From Promethearchaeota archaeon (GTDB lineage: Archaea; Asgardarchaeota; Lokiarchaeia; Sigynarchaeales; SOKP01): a stretch of 9,014 nucleotides of DNA. This document shows positions 1 to 6,116 of this stretch, one piece after another (position 1 is the first letter of the stretch; each line of letters starts with the position of its first letter). The translations under genes were made by a program, and so were the position numbers. Under the pieces are notes generated by a model. It saw nothing but the letters and a program-made list of their open reading frames with translations. It was not told where the DNA came from and ran no database searches. The DNA lies in the NCBI GenBank assembly GCA_004524515.1, contig SDNV01000108.1, positions 1 through 9,014 of the forward strand, read 5' to 3'.

Positions 1-1021
1 ATAAAGGACAATTGGATATAATTAAGGAATGATGATTAAATTCATTATCAGAATTTCCATCAAGATGTTTATTAAATATATCATCTTTCTCAAAAAATTC
101 ATATTTTTCATAAAGTGCCCTAGAATTGTTTTCATTAGCAAATATATATGGATTGTCTAATATGGGAACTAGTATTGGTTCTTTTTTAGCATAATTCATT
201 CTTTTATATCCTGGATTCTGAAAATTGGTTTCATTTAAGTGATCTTTATTCTGAAGGGAAGAGGATTTACTTTTGGAAAAATTTCTTTTTGTAAATGCGA
301 AGATCGAAACTGGAATTATGGTGATAATTATAGATGTGAAGATAATTATTATTATAAGTGGAACAAAATCAAGATTATTTGTTCTCACTTCACTCTTTAT
401 ATATTCGAGAGCAGTTTCATCATTAAACTTGAGTTTGAATTTATCCATTATCCCTAAATTGTCGTAAGTGATTTCACATAGAATACTCTCATTCTCAATG
501 GAACGAGTGATTAAGATTTGAGAAAATGAGCCTTTTTTAATACTAATATTAGAAAAGGAAGGATAATTTTCAACAAGTTTATTTAAATAATTATCCACAT
601 CAACAGGGAGATATCTTAGTCTTAAATCTTTAATTTCATAAAACCATTCATCAGAAATTTTATTTGGGTTTTTATATATGCTTAATTCTTTTGATTTTAT
701 CTTGGAATCTTCATGAGATTGATAAGAGATCTGAATTTTCCACTTGTTTGAGCACTCTTCAACTTTTTCAATTGAGTGCGTAATTGTTAAATCCTTTTCG
801 ATATCTGGATCATTTATGCAATCTAAACTAGAATTAAAAGCAATGTTGATCTGGTTGATTAAATTCTCATCTACTTTTGAATATCTCCACGTAATTTCAT
901 AATTTTTTTCTAATTTCAGATCATATTCAGAACTAGCATATGATTGTGGGAAAAAAATTGGAGAAAGTGAAAAAATTAAAATAACCCCTATTAAATTTAA
1001 AATTTTTCTAAATTTTACCAC
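1..1021 (-). CDS. Secreted, single-pass membrane protein of unknown family (3' end beyond the left edge)
   Basis: Open frame of 340 codons that starts in the window and leaves it at the left edge with no stop. The only well-placed start is GTG at 1021-1019; a GGTGA Shine-Dalgarno site lies 8 bases upstream and overlaps the stop of the carbonic anhydrase gene, so translation is probably coupled. Residues 1-29 look like a Sec signal peptide (basic MVKFRK, hydrophobic core, small residues before the SEYD stretch). Residues 30-214 form a polar ectodomain with cysteines at 68, 90 and 182 and N-glycosylation sequons at N63, N158 and N177. Residues 217-243 are one very Ile-rich transmembrane helix followed by KR-containing sequence, so the ~95-residue visible tail should be cytoplasmic. 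I do not recognise the family. As last visible gene of the operon it may be the outward-facing part of the same membrane system, but that is inference. Confidence 0.75.
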   Translation of the reverse strand, partial: MVKFRKILNLIGVILIFSLSPIFFPQSYASSEYDLKLEKNYEITWRYSKVDENLINQINIAFNSSLDCINDPDIEKDLTITHSIEKVEECSNKWKIQISYQSHEDSKIKSKELSIYKNPNKISDEWFYEIKDLRLRYLPVDVDNYLNKLVENYPSFSNISIKKGSFSQILITRSIENESILCEITYDNLGIMDKFKLKFNDETALEYIKSEVRTNNLDFVPLIIIIIFTSIIITIIPVSIFAFTKRNFSKSKSSSLQNKDHLNETNFQNPGYKRMNYAKKEPILVPILDNPYIFANENNSRALYEKYEFFEKDDIFNKHLDGNSDNEFNHHSLIISNCPL

Positions 1022-1029
1022 TCAAGATC

Positions 1030-1977
1030 TCACCTTTTTAACTCTTCTTCATAATATAATTTAAAATTTGGAATTAAAACATTTATTTTAGGGATAACAC
1101 ATTTAGGGACAACAATTTCCATTTTTAGATTCCCGAGAGATCTAAAATCTTTCTCATTATCACATACTTTTACCGGTTTTATCCGCGTATTGATAGTTTT
1201 TTTAGGTTTAAATATTTTTGAAGCCATTTTAAGAGTTTTAGTATTAACTCTCATAAAATTCCTGAAATGATTGAGCTCGCACTTTTCTAAAGGAGCAATT
1301 TTATTTAACTGATCCAATTCATCTTGTTCCTTTTTCAAGCTTTCTACAAACTTGGTTAATTTACTATGCTTTTTCATTAGTAATTTTTTATAACTTTTCA
1401 AAAAATCTTCTCTACTTTCTAACTGTTCAAATTCTTTTGATTCAAAAACCCAGCCTGTATTCACATCATATAACATCCCTCTAATTTCTGTTTCTTTAGG
1501 GAAATCTGGAAATTCTTTCAAAAATCTTACCTGGGTCTTAATATTCTTTATTTCATCATCAAATATCTTAAAAAAAATCCTAATATCTTTTTCAGGAGAT
1601 TCTGTTCTATTTGATATATTATTTACTAATGAAAGAGGTAATTTTTGTTTCAAATTCTTCACATTCACTTTAGTCATTCCACAATCCAGATGCCCTAAAA
1701 TTAAGATTGTTTTTATTTCAAACTCATAAATTGCTAATAAAATCGACCTCATAATGTCTTTAGAATAAACATTTCCGGCATTTCTCAATATTAACACCTC
1801 ACCAAGATTTAACTGGAAGATCTTATGAATATCAATTCTCGAATCCATACAAGTAAGAATTAGAACAGGATGTTTTGGAATTTTGCGATTTATATTAACA
1901 TATTTTGCTTCATTAAGTAAGTTCCATTGGAATCTTAGGTTTCCTTCCACTAATAATTCACTTATTTCTTGAGTCAA
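1030..1977 (-). CDS. Beta-class carbonic anhydrase (Cab-type) with a long C-terminal extension
   Basis: Predicted zinc enzyme for reversible hydration of CO2 to bicarbonate. Residues 43-47 read CMDSR: C43 is a zinc ligand and D45/R47 the catalytic dyad. H96 and C99 in GHLDCGM are the other zinc ligands. RNAGN (65-69) and the closing strand GMLYDVNTG (167-175) also match archaeal Cab-type enzymes such as that of Methanothermobacter, which are about 170 residues long. The core ends near residue 180; the remaining ~135 residues are extra: a charged helical stretch (183-225), then a basic part and a Val/Ile/Pro-rich end. No signal peptide, so cytoplasmic. The start is TTG (1977-1975), which overlaps the upstream TGA, with GGAGG at 1990-1994; ELLVEGNLRFQ right after the start matches typical beta-CA N-termini. 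Family and catalytic residues are secure; the role of the tail is unknown. Confidence 0.93.
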   Translation of the reverse strand: MTQEISELLVEGNLRFQWNLLNEAKYVNINRKIPKHPVLILTCMDSRIDIHKIFQLNLGEVLILRNAGNVYSKDIMRSILLAIYEFEIKTILILGHLDCGMTKVNVKNLKQKLPLSLVNNISNRTESPEKDIRIFFKIFDDEIKNIKTQVRFLKEFPDFPKETEIRGMLYDVNTGWVFESKEFEQLESREDFLKSYKKLLMKKHSKLTKFVESLKKEQDELDQLNKIAPLEKCELNHFRNFMRVNTKTLKMASKIFKPKKTINTRIKPVKVCDNEKDFRSLGNLKMEIVVPKCVIPKINVLIPNFKLYYEEELKR

Positions 1978-3266
1978 TTATTTACATTACCTCCTCTATA
2001 TTTCTCTGAAAATTTTCTATTTATTTCATTTATTCTTTCCCCTGGAGTTGAATTCTTATTTATAGGCTGATCATATTTATCATAAATATGAGACCAATCT
2101 TCCTTTGTAATTGATTTTATATCTCCTTCAGTAGATTGTTTTTTACTTAAGCGATATTTATTATAAAAATTATAATTAACATGTGAAAAATTATCTTTTT
2201 TTGGTTCTTTCTTACCTTTTTTTCTTTTTTTATTAAATTCGTCAATTATTTTTGCTCTGTCTTTTATTAATGTTCCAATTAGAACATTTTGAAAAGATAA
2301 GGATTTCCAAGCGGAATTAATCTTGAAAAATTTATCTTTATCTATATACGTATTATTAATTTTATTAGATCCGCTTCCACTACTTCCTCCGTTTCCTCCC
2401 CCTCCCCCACTACTGCTACCGCCTCCCCCTCCAGGTATTGGGGGAATCAAAAATTCCATAAAGATCCAACAAATTAAGATAACGCATGCGGTTCCAGATA
2501 AATAACGCAAAAATAATTTAATTGGGGGATCCATTAGAACATTATGCTTTAATTTAACATCAGTTAATCCATCAAGAAGTGCCCAATTTAACAGCATAGA
2601 TATGACTATACAGATCCCACTTATCAAAAAAAAAACACTGAAGGCACAGGATAAACATTTTGAAAATTTTCCATAATCTTCAAAATATATTCCTTTAATA
2701 TTATTAGCCTTCATATTCTGAACAAGGCTATTATATCCCGCTATTAATGTGAAGATACTAAAAGCAATTGAACTAAATATAACAGTTAAAATTATTGTTT
2801 TCTTTGAAAAATGAAAACGAGCATTTTGGATTACTCTGGCTAAAAAATAACCACTAATATAATAAAAACCTAAAGCAATACTTACCCAAAAGGTCTTACC
2901 AAATCCTAACCAAGTATCAAAAAATATCCCAATTAAAAAAGTAATAGAGCACCATATTATTATAATTGAAATAAATATTATCATCCAATTTTGAGTATTC
3001 GTAGAAATTTTTCTTTTGGTTATTGCTAAAACAATGAATATAAAAGGAAAAACAAATATAAAAAAAAACCAATATGCGAGCATAATTTTTGATAATCCAA
3101 TGATATATAATAAAGATGTGATACCTGCTGTTGTGAATAAGAGCAAGAATTGACTTATCACTATACGATTCATTATCCTATTTGCTCTTTTATTTAATAT
3201 AACTTTTATCTCTTTTTCTTCAAAAATCGTTTTCAGCTTTTTATTCTTTAAACTTATATCCATCAT
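1974..3266 (-). CDS. Polytopic (about 7-helix) membrane protein with Gly/Ser linker and Lys-rich tail
   Basis: First gene of the carbonic anhydrase operon. A basic N-terminus (residues 1-34) is followed by hydrophobic helices at about 35-57, 61-82, 94-115, 126-146, 157-178, 204-230 and 252-274. Then PPIP leads into a 22-residue linker of only Gly, Ser and one Asn (279-300), and a ~130-residue soluble tail with a strongly basic patch (KKRKKGKKEPKK, 346-357) and many aromatic residues. I do not recognise the family; it is not a SulP transporter or other known bicarbonate carrier by any motif I can see. The stop overlaps the TTG start of the carbonic anhydrase gene (TTGA), so the two products are made together and may interact. 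Two adjacent ATG codons (3266 and 3263) are possible starts; neither has a Shine-Dalgarno site, which fits a leaderless or short-leader transcript. Confidence 0.85.
   Translation of the reverse strand: MMDISLKNKKLKTIFEEKEIKVILNKRANRIMNRIVISQFLLLFTTAGITSLLYIIGLSKIMLAYWFFFIFVFPFIFIVLAITKRKISTNTQNWMIIFISIIIIWCSITFLIGIFFDTWLGFGKTFWVSIALGFYYISGYFLARVIQNARFHFSKKTIILTVIFSSIAFSIFTLIAGYNSLVQNMKANNIKGIYFEDYGKFSKCLSCAFSVFFLISGICIVISMLLNWALLDGLTDVKLKHNVLMDPPIKLFLRYLSGTACVILICWIFMEFLIPPIPGGGGGSSSGGGGGNGGSSGSGSNKINNTYIDKDKFFKINSAWKSLSFQNVLIGTLIKDRAKIIDEFNKKRKKGKKEPKKDNFSHVNYNFYNKYRLSKKQSTEGDIKSITKEDWSHIYDKYDQPINKNSTPGERINEINRKFSEKYRGGNVNN
2367..2432 (-). repeat. Gly/Ser low-complexity linker, locally G-rich coding strand
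   Basis: These 66 bases encode residues 279-300 of the membrane protein, composed of Gly and Ser with one Asn. In an AT-rich background the coding strand here holds three runs of five Gs separated by short A or mixed spacers. The composition shift is explained by glycine codons and does not by itself indicate foreign DNA. It marks a flexible tether between the last membrane helix and the soluble tail. Confidence 0.85.
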
Positions 3267-3284
3267 TTTTTTCTATATCGCATT

Positions 3285-3300
3285 TATTTATTATTTAATA
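3285..3300 (-). promoter_or_regulatory. Possible TATA-like element of the carbonic anhydrase operon
   Basis: Read on the minus strand, this A/T stretch contains TTAAATAATA about 20-30 bases before the first ATG at 3266. With an archaeal TATA-to-start distance of about 25 bases, the transcript would be nearly leaderless, which agrees with the missing Shine-Dalgarno site. The whole region is A/T-rich, so this is a weak call. Confidence 0.3.
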
Positions 3301-3423
3301 TTATTTTGTATTCCTTTAATTCACTCCAACTTTAAATTAATTCAATTTTATTCTTTTATGAACTAATTCATTCATAATTTTTAATTATCCTTACTTTTAT
3401 TTCCAATATTAGATTTCTATTAT

Positions 3424-3452
3424 AAAAAAAATATTAAAATTTTTAAAAAAAC
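3424..3452 (-). terminator. Poly-T terminator after the SPFH gene
   Basis: Just past the stop of the SPFH gene the minus strand has two T tracts of seven to eight bases, separated by AAAAATTTTAATA. T tracts without a required hairpin are the usual intrinsic terminator signal of archaeal RNA polymerase. The rest of the 191-base gap (3267-3457) holds no gene that I can see. Confidence 0.5.
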
Positions 3453-3457
3453 ACTAA

Positions 3458-4624
3458 TTATTTCTTAACTTTTGCTAAAACTTCTTTCATGTTGCCATTA
3501 CCAAAGAATTTCTTTATCTGGTCAGAGTATTCAGGGAGTAATTGTAAGAAAGGCATGATGGCCTTCGATAAGGCACTAAATGATTCATTGCCATCTCCCA
3601 TGATAAACATCTTGTCGGGACTTAAGTTCTTGAATATTTCAGGTAGTATATTAGTCAATTGAACAGCTAGAAATCTCTCATCAGCACTGGTCATCGCTTC
3701 AACTTGTTTTTGAAAGCCCTCTGCCTGAGCAAGCATTTGTTGTTTGATATTTTCAGCTTCACCTTCTGCCTGGGCAATAAGTCTTTTCTTAATTTGCTGC
3801 GCATCGGCTTCTGCTTCAATTACCTTCTTTTGTCTTTCACCATCAGCTTCGATCGTTTTTCGATCTCGTTCTTTTTCAGCGATAGCGATTTCTCTATCTT
3901 TTTCTTTTATTGCTACTTCTTTTTCCACTAATTGTTCTTGAATTCCAATCTCGTTCCTAACTTCTAATTCTCTTAAACGAGATTCCCTTTCTGCATCAGC
4001 TCTAGCTATTCGAGCTTTCCTAGCCTCAATAGATTTCTTTACTTGTTCCATATTTTCTTTTAACTCGTGTTCCAGAATATTTACCTCCCTTATTTCAATT
4101 GATTCTATTACGACTCCCCATTCAGCAGTTAATTCGTGTAATTCTTTACTAATTTCTTTAATTATCTCTCTTCTTTCCCGAATAATTTTCTCTATTTCCA
4201 TATTCGCTGCTGTAGTCCTAATTATCGCTTCTGCTGCATTCTTTAAGATTTTTTCAACATAATTTTCATCCCGAGGGAACCAAGATACTGCGCTAAAAGC
4301 TCTCTCAGGATCAACGACTTTCCAGATTAACATGCCAAAAATTGAGATATTCTGATATTCTTTTGAAACTACCTGTTCATGTGCATCTAAATTTGTCTGA
4401 ATACTTGTTGTTGGTATAACGATAAATTCGTCTATTAAGGGTAGTAACCATAACGAACCGCCCAACCCTGCATGCTTTACTTTACCGTTCCTTAAATGTA
4501 TTACAAATTGGTTAGTCTTGAATTTTCGATAACGCGTTGCCATAAAAACGATAATTAAGAACAAAATTATTATCACTGTTACAACTAAACCGACAATCAA
4601 AACATTTACTTCTTGAACCAACAT
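3458..4624 (-). CDS. SPFH (band 7/flotillin-like) membrane scaffold protein
   Basis: Residues 7-28 are one transmembrane helix with an uncharged front and RYRKFK behind it, placing the rest in the cytoplasm. Residues ~35-190 form the SPFH domain (GGSLWLLPLIDEF, then VVDPERAFSAV and a helical AAEAIIRTTAA stretch). Residues ~190-310 are a long charged coiled coil rich in AE steps (ERDRKTIEADGER, AQAEGEAENIKQQ), typical of flotillins. LTNILPEIFKNLSPDKMFIMGDG (323-345) matches the C-terminal flotillin motif that ends in IGDG. Length (388) is near that of short flotillins. Such proteins oligomerise on the inner membrane face and organise membrane microdomains. GGAGG at 4638-4642, 13 bases before ATG, supports the start. 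It follows an NfeD gene, the standard partner, with the 70-residue gene between; the 106-base gap before it holds nothing else that I recognise. Confidence 0.92.
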   Translation of the reverse strand: MLVQEVNVLIVGLVVTVIIILFLIIVFMATRYRKFKTNQFVIHLRNGKVKHAGLGGSLWLLPLIDEFIVIPTTSIQTNLDAHEQVVSKEYQNISIFGMLIWKVVDPERAFSAVSWFPRDENYVEKILKNAAEAIIRTTAANMEIEKIIRERREIIKEISKELHELTAEWGVVIESIEIREVNILEHELKENMEQVKKSIEARKARIARADAERESRLRELEVRNEIGIQEQLVEKEVAIKEKDREIAIAEKERDRKTIEADGERQKKVIEAEADAQQIKKRLIAQAEGEAENIKQQMLAQAEGFQKQVEAMTSADERFLAVQLTNILPEIFKNLSPDKMFIMGDGNESFSALSKAIMPFLQLLPEYSDQIKKFFGNGNMKEVLAKVKK

Positions 4625-4730
4625 TTTTTTTAATTTTCCTCCTTTTTTTATAATTTTTATTTTAAATTCAAATTTTCATTAAATTGTAAAAAAACTTCAA
4701 TTTTCTCTGTTAACAAACTCAACCTCATTG

Positions 4731-4943
4731 CTACATTATTAACAGAATGATGATAATTATTCCAATTATGATTGAAAGATTGATGAGTACTACACCGAAT
4801 AATCGAGGTTTATGATGAATTTTTTTTCTAAATTTTGCAATTTTAACGTTTTTACCTTGAAATCTTATGAGCTCTTCATCATGGTGCATCTGTTTATTCA
4901 ATTGCTCTTTTTCTTCTAAAATTTCTTCTTGAATAACACTCAT
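4731..4943 (-). CDS. Small tail-anchored membrane protein in the NfeD-SPFH operon
   Basis: Seventy residues: an acidic/amphipathic helix (EEILEEKEQLNKQMHHDEEL, 6-25), a basic segment (KFRKKIHHKPR, 37-47) and one C-terminal transmembrane helix (about 48-69) that runs to the last residue. The basic patch before the helix predicts a cytoplasmic N-terminus, i.e. a tail-anchored protein. The gene is real by context: it begins 4 bases after the NfeD stop, and a strong GGAGG (4954-4958) inside the last NfeD codons sits 10 bases before its ATG, so the two are translationally coupled. I know no family for it. Its place between NfeD and SPFH genes suggests a small accessory or adaptor of that scaffold; this is inferred from position only. 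Confidence 0.8.
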   Translation of the reverse strand: MSVIQEEILEEKEQLNKQMHHDEELIRFQGKNVKIAKFRKKIHHKPRLFGVVLINLSIIIGIIIIILLIM

Positions 4944-4947
4944 CTTT

Positions 4948-5826
4948 TCAAAACCTCCTATTTTTTATTAATTTTTTATTATTATCAACTAATAAAAAGC
5001 CATATTTCACATCGCAAATATAAACCTTTTCCCCTTTTTCAAATTGAGAATCATACTTTAATGGTTTTACGTGTAATCTCTCAAATTTCAAAGGTGTTTG
5101 GGAGGGGATTTTAATAACCCCTCCTCTATGATCCACCATTAAAACGACTTCTCCCTTTATTCCTATTAGGTTTTGGGTTGATGATATATCATAATATCTT
5201 GATCTTGCCATTTTTTTCCATCCTACAGAGATATAATGTGTAATAAAGTAAGCTATGAAAGGTGTGATAAAAAAAATCAAAAATTTCAACCAGTTGGTAA
5301 TAAGAGAATATAGAATTATACCCGAAATTCCAAAAACTAATAAAAATGTCGAGAATAATAACATAAAAGGAGCAGGTGTTGTATCAATTAAGTCATTTGA
5401 ATCAATATTATGATCCTCATGCTCAAAGTGATCTGCGTGTTCTACATGGTCAAAGTGATCTGCGTGTTCTACATGGTCTAAGTGATCTACATGATCTATA
5501 TAGTCTAAGTGGTCCACATAATCTATATGGTCTAAGTGATCCACATAATCTATATGGTCTAAGTGATCCACATGATCTATATGGTCTAAGTGATCCACAT
5601 GATCTATATGGTCTATGTGGTCGATTTGATCGGTGGTTTGACTTTCTGCAGACATTTCGGCAAGAATGATAGATGCCATAGCCATTATTATACCACCGAT
5701 AAACAAACCCAAGCAAATATTAAAAAAGATATTATAGAAATCCGCAGCATGAAAAAATGAGATAATAGTCATGATTATACCGCTAGTTATCATGAATGTC
5801 CAATAATAAAAATCATAACTCCTCAT
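4948..5826 (-). CDS. NfeD-like membrane protein with acidic-His-x tandem repeat and C-terminal OB fold
   Basis: Partner-type protein of SPFH scaffolds. Two helices (about 9-28 and 33-57) are followed by a repeat loop (66-139), two more helices (about 153-174 and 179-200) and a C-terminal NfeD-type OB-fold domain (about 213-282), with the recognisable NLIGIKGEVV start, a GG turn in DHRGGVIKI and the closing strand KVYICDVKYGFLLV. The basic GWKKMARSR after the last helix puts the OB domain in the cytoplasm; with two helices on each side, the repeat loop and the N-terminus lie on that same side. The loop has 21 histidines, almost all in D-H-x or E-H-x triplets, a plausible metal-ion or pH-sensitive surface. 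The function of the loop is inference. The first gene of its operon; no Shine-Dalgarno site precedes the ATG, so a short-leader transcript is likely. Confidence 0.85.
   Translation of the reverse strand: MRSYDFYYWTFMITSGIIMTIISFFHAADFYNIFFNICLGLFIGGIIMAMASIILAEMSAESQTTDQIDHIDHIDHVDHLDHIDHVDHLDHIDYVDHLDHIDYVDHLDYIDHVDHLDHVEHADHFDHVEHADHFEHEDHNIDSNDLIDTTPAPFMLLFSTFLLVFGISGIILYSLITNWLKFLIFFITPFIAYFITHYISVGWKKMARSRYYDISSTQNLIGIKGEVVLMVDHRGGVIKIPSQTPLKFERLHVKPLKYDSQFEKGEKVYICDVKYGFLLVDNNKKLIKNRRF
5410..5631 (-). repeat. 27-bp in-frame tandem repeat (9-residue units, about 8 copies) inside the NfeD-like gene
   Basis: The coding strand encodes eight 9-residue units, consensus D-H-V-D-H-L-D-H-I, itself a triple of a 3-residue acidic-His-x motif, ending in a partial copy. 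Copies at the C-terminal side use E-H-A-D-H-F, while central copies replace some His by Tyr (94, 103, 109). The central copies are nearly identical at DNA level (TGATCCACATGATCTATA and close variants on the plus strand), which suggests recent slippage or unequal exchange. Because 27 is a multiple of 3, the repeat is open in several frames. Confidence 0.92.
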
Positions 5827-5860
5827 TTTTTGTGCTTTTTATTAGGTTTTTTTTTAATTC

Positions 5861-5870
5861 TAATATATTT
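5861..5870 (-). promoter_or_regulatory. Possible proximal TATA element of the NfeD-SPFH operon
   Basis: AAATATATTA on the minus strand lies about 35 bases before the NfeD-like ATG, which would give a leader of roughly ten bases and explain the absence of a Shine-Dalgarno site. A competing candidate with a better match is at 5925-5932. Which is used cannot be told from sequence. Confidence 0.35.
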
Positions 5871-5924
5871 TTCTATATTTTATTATATTTAATCTAAATT
5901 TCAATATAGAAATATATCATAAAA

Positions 5925-5932
5925 TATTTAAA
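5925..5932 (-). promoter_or_regulatory. Possible distal TATA box (TTTAAATA) of the NfeD-SPFH operon
   Basis: On the minus strand the sequence is CC followed by TTTAAATA, a good archaeal TATA box. It would start a transcript near 5900 with a leader of about 75 bases. It lies 18 bases from the inverted repeat at 5951-5969, so a protein bound there would sit just upstream of the TATA/BRE. Confidence 0.4.
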
Positions 5933-5950
5933 GGTTATGATCACTTGTAA

Positions 5951-5969
5951 AACCATTCATAGAATGGTT
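5951..5969. promoter_or_regulatory. Inverted repeat, candidate operator between divergent genes
   Basis: Perfect 8-base arms AACCATTC and GAATGGTT around ATA, flanked by an outer ATGAT (5937-5941) and ATCAT (5973-5977) at unequal distances. It lies between a leftward TATA candidate (5925-5932) and a rightward one (5992-5999). Short palindromes are typical targets of dimeric ribbon-helix-helix proteins, and one is encoded next to it, so autoregulation is a reasonable guess. As an RNA the arms could form a small hairpin, but no T tract follows on the plus strand, so a terminator is less likely. Confidence 0.5.
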
Positions 5970-5991
5970 GTAATCATTTTAAAAAAATATA

Positions 5992-5999
5992 TTTATATA
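5992..5999 (+). promoter_or_regulatory. TATA box (TTTATATA) for the ribbon-helix-helix gene
   Basis: Exact archaeal consensus TTTATATA within a longer A/T tract. It predicts a transcript start near 6025 and a leader of about 90 bases. The rest of the 290-base gap (5827-6116) is A/T-rich and holds no gene that I can see; a GGAG at 6079-6082 is 35 bases from the start, too far for a ribosome site. Confidence 0.5.
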
Positions 6000-6116
6000 T
6001 TTAAAATAATTTTTCAATAATAAGCAAGAAAAATTAAAAATCATCAAAATAATTAAATATGCATTAATATTTTTTTTTGGAGATTTATATCAAATTATAT
6101 TTTTATATAGCTTAAG

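Noticed and set aside
239..467. Two overlapping plus-strand open frames of 64-72 codons
   Set aside because: They lie antisense inside the long minus-strand secreted protein, which has a convincing signal peptide and membrane helix.
2323..2505. Plus-strand frame encoding a proline-rich peptide
   Set aside because: It is the antisense reading of Gly codons in the linker; the minus-strand gene is clearly real.
1974..3266. SulP-type bicarbonate transporter paired with carbonic anhydrase
   Set aside because: About seven helices, no STAS domain and no recognisable SulP signature.
3356..3377. Inverted repeat TTATGAA / TTCATAA with 8-base loop
   Set aside because: Only 7 A/T-rich base pairs in an A/T-rich gap; expected by chance and not tied to a clear promoter.
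3704..3941. Plus-strand Phe/Ser-rich frames
   Set aside because: Antisense to the Lys/Glu-rich coiled coil of the SPFH gene, which gives such frames automatically.
5410..5631. CRISPR array
   Set aside because: The copies are contiguous with no unique spacers, are in frame, and encode a regular peptide.
5376..5716. Repetitive frames on both strands over the tandem repeat
   Set aside because: A 27-base repeat stays open in several frames; only the frame with membrane helices and an OB domain makes sense.
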